This document shows, one piece after another, positions 48,461 through 55,963 of a stretch of 64,000 nucleotides of DNA. Position numbers and translations under genes: made by a program. Position 1 is the stretch's first letter. Each line of letters opens with the position of its first letter. Below the pieces are notes generated by a model. That model was not told the DNA's origin and searched no databases. It worked only from the letters and a program-made list of their open reading frames with translations. This DNA is from Alphaproteobacteria bacterium. Its GTDB lineage: Bacteria; Pseudomonadota; Alphaproteobacteria; Caulobacterales; Parvularculaceae. The stretch spans positions 1 through 64,000 of the forward strand of contig WGLS01000004.1 of assembly GCA_016125455.1 (NCBI GenBank), read 5' to 3'.

Positions 48461-49705
48461 ATGATGGACGAAATACTTCCCGAAGGGGCGGATGGCGTTG
48501 AGGTGTATGATGCGGTGATCGTGGGCGGCGGGCCGGCTGGCGCGACTGCCGCTGAGGATCTTGCGGCCAAGGGCTGGCGCGTCATGCTGCTGGATCGCAG
48601 TGACCGGATAAAGCCCTGCGGCGGCGCAATCCCACCGCGATTGATTCGCGACTTTGAGATCCCTGAGAATTTGATTGTCGCGCGCGCTACGTGCGCCCGG
48701 ATGGTCTCGCCGGCCGGCGCCGAAGTCGACATGCCCATCGACGGCGGCTCGGTTGGGATGGTCAACCGGGAAACTTTCGACGAGTGGCTGCGCGAGCGCG
48801 CGGTGCAGGCAGGCGCGCATCGCCGGAAGGGCGTGTTTCAGCGGCTCGAGCGCGATGCGCGGGGGCGGGCGATTGTCGTCTATCGCTCAAACGCCGACGA
48901 CAGCGAGCCGGTTGGTCATCGCGAGGAATTCAGCGTGGCGGCGCGTTTCGTGGTCGGCGCGGATGGCGCCCGGTCCAAGGTCGCCCAGCAGACCCTCGGC
49001 GACGGCGAGCATTTGCCCTGCGTGTTCGCCTACCACGAAATTGTCGCCGCGCCGAAGCCCGGTCACCCGGGCTACGAAGGAGATCGTTGCGACATCCATT
49101 ACAACGGCGTTTTGTCGCCCGACTTTTACGCATGGGTGTTTCCCCATGGGGACACGATGAGCGTTGGCGTTGGCAGCGCGCAAAAGGGTTTCTCCCTCCG
49201 CGGCGCGGTCAAGCGTCTGCGCGATGACGCGGGCTATGGCGGTGCGGCGACGGTCCGATGCGAAGGCGCGCCAATTCCGTTGAAGCCACGGAAGAAATGG
49301 GACAACGGCAAGGACGTGATTCTTGCCGGCGACGCCGCGGGATGCGTCGCGCCGGCGTCGGGCGAGGGCATCTACTACGCAATGCTGGGCGGCCGGAGCG
49401 CCGCTGACGCGATCGATGCCGCCATCAGGACCGGCAACTCGGCCGAACTTGCAAAGGCGCGCAAGCGATACATGAAGGAACACGGCAAGGTCTTCTTCAT
49501 TCTCGGCGTGATGCAGCATTTCTGGTACCGCAGCGACAAGCGGCGCGAGCGGTTCGTGAATATCTGCCGCGATCCTGACGTGCAGCGACTTACCTGGGAC
49601 GCGTACATGAACAAGCGACTGGCGCCTGCGAATCCCGCTGCGCACGTGCGAATTTTCCTCAAGGATCTTGCCCATCTCGTCGGGCTTGCGCCGGTCGGTC
49701 GATGA
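48461..49705 (+). CDS. Geranylgeranyl reductase
   Basis: A 414-residue FAD/NADPH-dependent enzyme that reduces the geranylgeranyl tail of bacteriochlorophyll to phytyl in three steps. The dinucleotide-binding motif VIVGGGPAGATAAEDLA is at residues 12-28, followed by DRSDRIKPCGGAIPPRLIRDFEIP, a BchP hallmark, and VILAGDAAGCVAPASGEGIYYAM. A GGAGG ribosome site precedes the ATG. It ends overlapping a small membrane-protein gene. Confidence 0.96.
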   Translation: MMDEILPEGADGVEVYDAVIVGGGPAGATAAEDLAAKGWRVMLLDRSDRIKPCGGAIPPRLIRDFEIPENLIVARATCARMVSPAGAEVDMPIDGGSVGMVNRETFDEWLRERAVQAGAHRRKGVFQRLERDARGRAIVVYRSNADDSEPVGHREEFSVAARFVVGADGARSKVAQQTLGDGEHLPCVFAYHEIVAAPKPGHPGYEGDRCDIHYNGVLSPDFYAWVFPHGDTMSVGVGSAQKGFSLRGAVKRLRDDAGYGGAATVRCEGAPIPLKPRKKWDNGKDVILAGDAAGCVAPASGEGIYYAMLGGRSAADAIDAAIRTGNSAELAKARKRYMKEHGKVFFILGVMQHFWYRSDKRRERFVNICRDPDVQRLTWDAYMNKRLAPANPAAHVRIFLKDLAHLVGLAPVGR

Positions 49706-49965
49706 TCGTGACGCCGGCGATGCTCGACGCGGTCCTTGGCCTCGTCATGCTGGAGGCGGCAGCGCTGGCGTTTTTATTGTTGCGTCGCAATCGGAACGCA
49801 TTATTGCCGCCGGTGTTGATGTTTCTGGCGGCCGGCGCATGTCTGATCTATGCGGTTCGCATTGCCCTTGGCGGCCAGCATTCGGCGCATCTTGCCGGTG
49901 CGCTATTGGGCGCATTTGCCTTTCACGCCGGCTTTCTCGTATTGCTTCTGAGACGGAGTGCGTAA
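49702..49965 (+). CDS. Small three-helix membrane protein after bchP
   Basis: An 87-residue hydrophobic protein with three membrane helices near residues 8-26, 35-54 and 62-82. It starts with ATGA overlapping the bchP stop, so it is translationally coupled to it. Its composition looks genuine (strong hydrophobic periodicity with RRNRN and RR loops). I do not recognise a family. Its position suggests a role in the membrane step of pigment or light-harvesting assembly, but that is inference. Confidence 0.7.
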   Translation: MIVTPAMLDAVLGLVMLEAAALAFLLLRRNRNALLPPVLMFLAAGACLIYAVRIALGGQHSAHLAGALLGAFAFHAGFLVLLLRRSA

Positions 49966-49969
49966 GTCG

Positions 49970-50092
49970 ATGAAAAGTGAAGGAAAGTCCACCTTCCTGG
50001 GCGGCTTCGGCGTAATCCGGATGGCCCTTGCGGCCGTAGTGCGAAACAAAGATTTCGCCCGAGAGGGCAACCATTCACTCGAGGGAGACTGA
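49970..50092 (+). CDS. Possible 40-residue orf before the cytochrome gene
   Basis: An ATG four bases after the previous stop opens a 40-codon frame (MKSEGKSTFLGGFGVIRMAL, then AAVVRNKDFAREGNHSLEGD). A GGAG lies about 11 bp upstream of the ATG. Its last codons (GGAGACTGA) double as the ribosome site of the cytochrome gene, and the frame fills the gap almost exactly. It may be a real small protein or a leader peptide. No homology is recognised. Confidence 0.4.
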   Translation: MKSEGKSTFLGGFGVIRMALAAVVRNKDFAREGNHSLEGD

Positions 50093-50099
50093 CCTTATC

Positions 50100-50933
50100 A
50101 TGCGTAAACCGATTGAAATGACTTTCCGCGCTTTCATTGGCGCGTCCGTGATCGCGCTTGCCGCCGCTTGCGGCGGCTCGTCGGAATCATCGGCGCAGGA
50201 AAGCGCTGCGGCGGCCGCCGAGGACGCCGAAGAGGCCATGGATGACGCCGCGGACGGCGCGACCGAAGCGATGGACGAAGCGGCCGACGCAGCCGGCGAT
50301 ATGGCTGATGACGTTGCCGATGAGGCGGACGACGCGGGCGATGAAGCCGGCTCGATGATGAATGACGCGGCCGAGAAGGCGGGCGACGCCATGAACGACG
50401 CGCGCGACGCTGCCGAAGGCGCAGTGGACGACGCCAAGGATGCGGCGGATGAAACCGCCGCTCGGGTGGCCGAGGGCGCTTCCAAGGTCGCGAACGCCGC
50501 GGGCGGCGCCGCGGCCGTGGCGGGTTCGGCTGTTTCAAACGCCGCGGCATCCGCCTCGGAAGAAACGGCTAAGATGGTGAATGCGTCAGCGTCGTCTGCC
50601 GACGTCAATGACGCCTACGCTGCGCTGACCGGCGATGCCGCCAAGGGCAAGCGCGTTTTCGTAAAGTGCATGTCGTGCCATTCCGTTCAGGAAGGCCAAA
50701 ATCGCGTCGGGCCGTCCCTGTACAACGTCGTCGGTCGGGAAGCGGGAACGGTTGAAGGTTACAACTATTCCACCGCAAACAAGTCGTCGGGCGTAACCTG
50801 GACGGAATCGAACCTGTTCGAATATCTTGAGGCCCCGCAGGAGTACATCAAGGGCACCAAAATGGTGTTTCCCGGACTGCCGAGCGAACAGGATCGCGCT
50901 GACGTCATCGCGTACCTGAAAAACCCATCCTAA
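50100..50933 (+). CDS. Lipid-anchored cytochrome c with long acidic Ala-rich linker
   Basis: A 277-residue envelope cytochrome. A signal peptide ends in a lipobox-like AAAC, so lipid anchoring is likely. Residues about 35-165 are an extraordinary Ala/Asp/Glu-rich, probably helical stretch with repeated DDA, DEA and DAA units. Residues 170-277 form a class I cytochrome c of the c2/mitochondrial type with Cys190-Met-Ser-Cys193-His194 and axial Met255 (KGTKMVFPGL). The location between bchP and bchI suggests an electron donor to the reaction centre, tethered like membrane-bound cytochrome cy but by another linker. This role is inferred. A strong terminator follows. Confidence 0.85.
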   Translation: MRKPIEMTFRAFIGASVIALAAACGGSSESSAQESAAAAAEDAEEAMDDAADGATEAMDEAADAAGDMADDVADEADDAGDEAGSMMNDAAEKAGDAMNDARDAAEGAVDDAKDAADETAARVAEGASKVANAAGGAAAVAGSAVSNAAASASEETAKMVNASASSADVNDAYAALTGDAAKGKRVFVKCMSCHSVQEGQNRVGPSLYNVVGREAGTVEGYNYSTANKSSGVTWTESNLFEYLEAPQEYIKGTKMVFPGLPSEQDRADVIAYLKNPS

Positions 50934-50957
50934 ATTCGTCCGCAAGGCGACGAACGG

Positions 50958-50985
50958 AAAAGCCGCTGGCCTGCCAGCGGCTTTT
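50958..50985 (+). terminator. Strong rho-independent terminator after the cytochrome
   Basis: A perfect 12-bp stem (AAAAGCCGCTGG and CCAGCGGCTTTT) with a CCTG loop, followed by further T residues, lies 24 bp past the cytochrome stop. It should end the bchG-to-cytochrome transcript and separate it from bchI-D-O. Confidence 0.88.
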
Positions 50986-51026
50986 TTCGTAGACTTGCGC
51001 CTCGAAAAAGTACGAAAGACTTTCAA

Positions 51027-51998
51027 TTGGCGGCCTTTCCCTTTTCTGCCATCGTTGGCCAGGATGACCTGAAACGAGCGCTTCTCCTTGCATCGGTCGA
51101 CCCGGGCATCGGGGGCGTTCTGGCCTTTGGCGACAGGGGCACAGGCAAGTCGACGGCAATCCGCGCGCTCGCGGCGCTGCTGCCCGACGTTCCGCTTTCG
51201 GATGATCCGGTTCTCAACGAGAGTGGGCGCTTTGGCGGGGCGTTTAAGCCTGCGCCCGTCGTCGATTTACCGCTCGGCGCGACTGAAGACCGCGTCGTCG
51301 GCGCGCTCGATCTGGAAGCGGCGCTGGTGCGCGGCGAGAAGCGCTTTCAACTTGGCCTTCTCGCGGACGCCCACAACGGCTTTCTGTACATCGACGAGGT
51401 GAACCTGCTGGAGGATCACCTCGTGGATGTCCTGCTTGATGTCGCGGCCTCAGGTGAGAACGTCGTTGAGCGGGAGGGCCTGAGCATCCGCCACGCGGCG
51501 CGGTTTGTCCTGGTTGGGAGCGGCAATCCTGAGGAGGGCGACCTGCGGCCGCAGCTTCTCGATCGTTTCGGTCTGGCTATCGACGTACGTACGCCGACGG
51601 AGATTGCCCAGAGACTGGACATCATCACGCGGCGTGACGCTTTCGAGACCGATCGAGAAGGATTCGCGAAGAAATGGCGGCGTAAGGACGCCGCTCTCCG
51701 CAACAGGATCGTCGAAGCGCGTGAGCGAATCGGCGCGATCGACATTCCGGAATCGGCGCTGACTGACATGGCGCGGCTTTGCGTCGCTCTCGGGACGGAT
51801 GGATTGCGCGGCGAACTCACGCTGATGCGGGCCGCTCGCGCGGATGCGGCGTTGAACGGTGACGAATCGGTCTCGCGCAAGAACGTTCGCGCTGTCGCGA
51901 CGGCCGCCCTGCGGCATCGCCTGCGCAAGGCGGCTGGCGACGACGTGGATGCGGGCGCTCGCGTGGCGCGCGCCGTCGCTGAAATTCTGGACGACTGA
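51027..51998 (+). CDS. Mg-chelatase subunit I
   Basis: A 323-residue AAA+ ATPase of Mg-chelatase. The Walker A motif GDRGTGKS is at residues 35-42 and Walker B is in GFLYIDEVNLLEDH; EREGLSIRHAARFVLVGSGNPEEGDLRPQLLDRFG is the usual BchI region. BchI and BchD form the ring that drives Mg insertion by BchH. The start is a TTG, the only start codon in the open frame before FPFSAIVGQ, about 40 bp after the terminator, with a weak ribosome site. It lies 2 bp upstream of bchD. Confidence 0.94.
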   Translation: MAAFPFSAIVGQDDLKRALLLASVDPGIGGVLAFGDRGTGKSTAIRALAALLPDVPLSDDPVLNESGRFGGAFKPAPVVDLPLGATEDRVVGALDLEAALVRGEKRFQLGLLADAHNGFLYIDEVNLLEDHLVDVLLDVAASGENVVEREGLSIRHAARFVLVGSGNPEEGDLRPQLLDRFGLAIDVRTPTEIAQRLDIITRRDAFETDREGFAKKWRRKDAALRNRIVEARERIGAIDIPESALTDMARLCVALGTDGLRGELTLMRAARADAALNGDESVSRKNVRAVATAALRHRLRKAAGDDVDAGARVARAVAEILDD

Positions 51999-52000
51999 AG

Positions 52001-53878
52001 ATGAGCGGTGCGCGCGGGGCGACGCCGGGCGGCGAGGCGAGCGACGCGGCAGCGGTCGAACCCGCGGCGCAAGCCGACCATGACCGGGAAGCATGGCGGC
52101 GCGCTGAAATTTGCGCCGCCCTTTGCCTGATCGACCCTGTCGGCCTGCCGGGAATTCGCTTGCGAGCCCGACCCGGGCCGGCGCGCGACGCTTTCATTGC
52201 GTCATTCTCGAAGCTTGCGCCTGGTCCGGTGCGGCGCCTGCCATTCAATGTGGAAGATGGTCGCCTCCTTGGCGGCGTTGATCTGTACGCGACGCTAGCG
52301 GCTGGGCGCCCGGTGAAGGTGGCGGGGTTGCTCGCGGAAGCAAACGGCGGAGCCATCATTGTAAAGATGGCCGAACGCCAACCTTTGGCGGTCGCAAGCG
52401 CGCTCGCCCGGACCATTGACGATGGCATGACCAGAGGCGAAGGCGCCGCCGGGGAATGCGCATGCGAGGCGCGTTTTGTCTCAGTCGTGCTGGACGAGGG
52501 CGCGGCGCCTGAGGAAGCGCCTCTCGATCTACTGCTCGCGCGCATCCCTTTTCACATCGGTCTTGATACTTTGCGCGCATCGACAAGTCGATGGGACTGG
52601 CGCGCGGATCAGAATGACATTCTGTCGGCTCAACGGCGGCTCGCTCAGGTGACAATGCCAAAGGAACTGGTCAAGGAAATCGCGGACGCGGCGGAGCGGC
52701 TTGGCGTCCTCGGTGTTCGACCCCTCTGGTTCGCTTTGCGCGCCGCCAAGGCGCACGCAGCGCTGGCCGGCCGGAATGCTGTTTTGATCGAGGACGCCGC
52801 CATCGCCAGTTTTCTCGCCCTGTCCTCCCATGCGACGGAAGGGCAAGCGACGCATCCGCCGTCGCCGCCGCCAGATTCCGACGATACCGATGCAGAGGAT
52901 CAAGAAAAGTCAGACACGAAGCGGAATGAAGGCCCGCCGCCGAATGATGGCGTCGACAAGACGAACGAAAACATCGACAAGATTGAGGCAAGTACGGATG
53001 ATCTGGCGGCAGTCGCGGTTGCAGCTGTTGCGGCGGGGTCCGTGTCGGGCGCGCTAAACCAGCTGAGGACCGGATCAATCATTGCAGCGGGCGGTCGGAA
53101 CGCCGCGGCAGGGAAGGCTGGCGAGTCCCGTCGTGCGCCCTCGGGCGGCCGGCGCGTCGGCGTGCGCCGCGGCGATCCGAGGCGAGGCGGTCGGCTGGAT
53201 TTGCCAGCGACCTTGCGCGCCGCAGCGCCCTGGTCGCGGCTGCGGCCGACGCCGAAAGGCGGCGTACTGATTGCTATTCGACCGTCCGATTTCCACGTGG
53301 AGGTGCGTGAACGCAAGCGCGGGGCGGCGATCATCTTTGTCGTCGATGCATCCGGGTCCGCCGCCTTTCAGCGGTTGAACGAAGCGAAAGGCGCGATCGA
53401 AGCTTTACTCGCGGATTGTTATGTACGTCGCGACGTTGTCGGCATGGTCGCTTTTCGCGGCGTAGCAGCGGAACTCGCGCTGCCGCCGACGCAGTCTCTT
53501 GCGCGCGCGAAACGCGCGCTTTCCGGCTTGCCTGGGGGGGGCGGCACGCCCCTTGCCGCCGGATTGCGTCTCGCTCTCGACGTCGCCGAACGGGAGCGTA
53601 CAAAGGGCCTGACGCCGCAGCTCGTCGTTCTGTCGGACGGTCGCGCAAACGTGGGCCTAGATGGCGAAGGCGGTCGCGACAAGGCGATGGCTGACGCCAA
53701 GAGCGAAGCGGCGCGTGTGGCGGCGGCGGGCGTCGCCTCGCTCTTTTTCGATACCGGTCGCAGGCGCGGCGATGCCGCTGAACAGGTCGCGACGGCTCTG
53801 CGCGCCGCTTATGTGCCGCTGCCGAGCGCTGACGTCGAATTGATCCGCGGTCAGGTTCGTTCTTCGATGGCGCCGTGA
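52001..53878 (+). CDS. Mg-chelatase subunit D
   Basis: A 625-residue partner of BchI. The N-terminal half is a degenerate AAA+ domain (residues about 30-260). The middle is acidic/Pro-rich (residues about 285-345), and the C-terminal half is a von Willebrand A domain with the MIDAS motif Asp-Ala-Ser-Gly-Ser near residue 448 (FVVDASGSAAFQRLNEAKGAIEALL). It is somewhat longer than the Rhodobacter protein, mostly because of the linker. It starts just after bchI and overlaps bchO. Confidence 0.95.
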   Translation: MSGARGATPGGEASDAAAVEPAAQADHDREAWRRAEICAALCLIDPVGLPGIRLRARPGPARDAFIASFSKLAPGPVRRLPFNVEDGRLLGGVDLYATLAAGRPVKVAGLLAEANGGAIIVKMAERQPLAVASALARTIDDGMTRGEGAAGECACEARFVSVVLDEGAAPEEAPLDLLLARIPFHIGLDTLRASTSRWDWRADQNDILSAQRRLAQVTMPKELVKEIADAAERLGVLGVRPLWFALRAAKAHAALAGRNAVLIEDAAIASFLALSSHATEGQATHPPSPPPDSDDTDAEDQEKSDTKRNEGPPPNDGVDKTNENIDKIEASTDDLAAVAVAAVAAGSVSGALNQLRTGSIIAAGGRNAAAGKAGESRRAPSGGRRVGVRRGDPRRGGRLDLPATLRAAAPWSRLRPTPKGGVLIAIRPSDFHVEVRERKRGAAIIFVVDASGSAAFQRLNEAKGAIEALLADCYVRRDVVGMVAFRGVAAELALPPTQSLARAKRALSGLPGGGGTPLAAGLRLALDVAERERTKGLTPQLVVLSDGRANVGLDGEGGRDKAMADAKSEAARVAAAGVASLFFDTGRRRGDAAEQVATALRAAYVPLPSADVELIRGQVRSSMAP

Positions 53879-54765
53879 TGGGAGACGCGGAGGGATCCTA
53901 TTTCCCGAACTGGTCCGTCGACGGCATCGACTGGCCGCTGCGGGAGTGGAGCGATTTCCTCGAAGCTGGGCGGCACAGGTGGCATATCCAGCGTCGCGGC
54001 AAAGGTCCGAAGATCCTCTTTCTTCATGGGACCGGCGCTGCGACCCATTCGTGGGCGCCGGTCGCGCGCATCTTGGCCGATCAGTTTGAGGTGCTCGTCC
54101 TCGATTTGCCCGGACACGGCTTCACGCGCTCGACCGGCTACGCCGCGCCGACGCTGCCAGGCGTTGCGGGCGCAGTCTCGGGTCTGTTGCAGGAGGCGGC
54201 GTTTTTCCCGGATGCGATTGTCGGCCATTCGGCCGGGGCCGCGATCATGTTGCAAATGGCGCTCGACCGTCATGTGCGGCCGCGCATCTCGATTGGCGTC
54301 AATTCGGCCCTGCAGCCATTTCCCGGACCAGCCCGGTATATCTTCCCGGCTGCGGCAAAGCTCCTGTTCCTTAATCCGTTTGCACCGTATTTGTTCGCCC
54401 AGCGCGGCGGGACTGAAGGCCGCGTGCGTCGTCTGATCGAGGGCACGGGCTCCCACCTCAAGCCGGACCAAATAGCGCCCTATGCAACGCTCCTGCGCCG
54501 TCCCGGACATATAGAGGGGGCCTTGCGGCTGATGGCAAACTGGGACCTGTCGACCTTGCAGCAGCGATTGCCGGAGGTCGACGCTGCCGTTCACCTCATC
54601 GCTTCGGCGAACGACCGCGCGGTGCCGCCGGCGGATCTTGAGGAGAACAGGCAATTGGTGCCTGGCGCCACGGCGACGCTCTTGCCGGATTATGGACACC
54701 TTGCGCACGAGGAAGCGCCAGCGGAGTTCGCCGCGCTCCTGCGGCGCATGGTCGACGGCGCGTAG
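53878..54765 (+). CDS. BchO, alpha/beta hydrolase of the Mg-chelatase operon
   Basis: A 295-residue alpha/beta hydrolase. The oxyanion motif FLHGTGAATHSWAPV, the nucleophile elbow IVGHSAGAAIML with its Ser, a later SANDRAVPP with the acid Asp and DYGHLAHEEAP with the His make a complete triad. BchO always accompanies bchI-bchD in purple bacteria, but its substrate is not settled. The ATG at 53878 overlaps the bchD stop (TGATG). Confidence 0.92.
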   Translation: MGDAEGSYFPNWSVDGIDWPLREWSDFLEAGRHRWHIQRRGKGPKILFLHGTGAATHSWAPVARILADQFEVLVLDLPGHGFTRSTGYAAPTLPGVAGAVSGLLQEAAFFPDAIVGHSAGAAIMLQMALDRHVRPRISIGVNSALQPFPGPARYIFPAAAKLLFLNPFAPYLFAQRGGTEGRVRRLIEGTGSHLKPDQIAPYATLLRRPGHIEGALRLMANWDLSTLQQRLPEVDAAVHLIASANDRAVPPADLEENRQLVPGATATLLPDYGHLAHEEAPAEFAALLRRMVDGA

Positions 54766-54892
54766 CCAGACGAACGCCGGCGGCTCACGAACCGGTTGCG
54801 CGGGCAAGCAATCGACATCCTGACAGAGCCGACGTAGGATTCACGCGGAGCGGCCCGGCGTCGCGATTGCCTGGAAAGGAACACTATTCGGC

Positions 54893-55048
54893 ATGGCGGA
54901 GTACTTCGGGATCATTGAAGCCGTCGGCGTATTTGCGATCGTTCTTGCCTTCGTCACGTACGAGATCGTCAAGACGGATCGAGAACTGAAGAAATCGCGC
55001 GGCGAAGACGCCACTGACGCGACGACTGAAAAATCAGCATCGGAATAG
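54893..55048 (+). CDS. 51-residue single-helix membrane protein
   Basis: A short frame: MAEYFGIIEAVGVFAIVLAF, then VTYEIVKTDRELKKSRGED and an acidic Thr/Ser-rich tail. One membrane helix (residues about 6-23) is followed by a charged, probably cytoplasmic tail. AAGGA stands about 13 bp upstream of the ATG. It follows bchO by 127 bp and ends 13 bp before the convergent crtC stop. The form is like a small accessory subunit of a membrane complex. No homologue is recalled with certainty. Confidence 0.6.
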   Translation: MAEYFGIIEAVGVFAIVLAFVTYEIVKTDRELKKSRGEDATDATTEKSASE

Positions 55049-55061
55049 TCGCCGCCTGACG

Positions 55062-55892
55062 CTAGGCCAGCCGTGGCATTCGGAACGGCAACAGCGACTT
55101 TACGATGCCGTTCCGCAGGCGAGGGCCGTCAAAAGATTCGTGAACGCCGATCCGCGCCTTGCCGAATATGTTCGTCGCGACCATCGACCGACTGTAAAAG
55201 GGCGTGTCCTCAAACGTCCGGACGATGCGCGCGCCGTCAGGATCGTCAGCCCGTGTACGCCGCTTGATGCGCCAGATCGGCGTTGACGGCAGGCCGGCGT
55301 CGAATTTCGGCTCGAACGCTTCGACCGAGCCTTTCGCGTCTACAAGATAAGCTGCCGCGAGGCGACCGCCATCCGCCAGATCCGTATTGTAGAGGATCGC
55401 AGTTCGCCCGCCGTCGACCTGGGTGCGGGACCAGTCCCAGAATTCGAAACCGTCTTCGAGGGGTTCATCGCCGTTATTGGTGTCAAAATATCCGTGGCCG
55501 GACCACCTTACGTTTGGCTCCGCGAAATCCACTGAAACCCGGGCGCTGGGGGCAAGCGGCCGCCAGCGATGCCGGCCGCGGCCGTCAATCAGGAAGGTCG
55601 TATCGCCAAGCGCATCGAAGCCGACCGATATCCGCCCCTTCACCGGCAGCGGCGCCGGCGCGCCGATTTCATTGACGTCAATGATGACCCTGTCGTCCTT
55701 CACGCGCATCATGCTGCCGCCGAGCTCGAATGTGTCCCGCCCGCGCGTCGAGTTGCGCCGACCCCTTTCGGTCATGGTCCATCGGCCATTCGGTCCGTAA
55801 AGGGCGACATTCAGCGCGACGTGGTTTTCCGGATCGCGCCGTCCGCTCCAGGCGTAATAGGGCGAGAAGACGCTTCCAACGAAGGCGATCAT
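55062..55892 (-). CDS. Carotenoid 1,2-hydratase
   Basis: A protein of the CrtC (hydroxyneurosporene synthase) family, which hydrates the psi-end of neurosporene/lycopene-type carotenoids. From the ATG at 55892 it has 276 residues beginning MIAFVGSVFSPYYAWSGRRD, close to the annotated length in Rhodobacter, with DPENHVALNVALYG and WTMTERGRR. The frame, however, is open well upstream and encodes PGGYLWWYVDALSDDGAYG, which also looks like the family, with no ATG, GTG or TTG between there and the end of crtD overlap. The true start is therefore unsettled. It lies directly downstream of crtD. Confidence 0.85.
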   Translation of the reverse strand: MIAFVGSVFSPYYAWSGRRDPENHVALNVALYGPNGRWTMTERGRRNSTRGRDTFELGGSMMRVKDDRVIIDVNEIGAPAPLPVKGRISVGFDALGDTTFLIDGRGRHRWRPLAPSARVSVDFAEPNVRWSGHGYFDTNNGDEPLEDGFEFWDWSRTQVDGGRTAILYNTDLADGGRLAAAYLVDAKGSVEAFEPKFDAGLPSTPIWRIKRRTRADDPDGARIVRTFEDTPFYSRSMVATNIFGKARIGVHESFDGPRLRNGIVKSLLPFRMPRLA

Positions 55893-55963
55893 GGTGAGCC
55901 CATATGCGCCGTCATCGCTGAGCGCGTCGACGTACCACCATAGATAGCCGCCAGGCGAAACCT

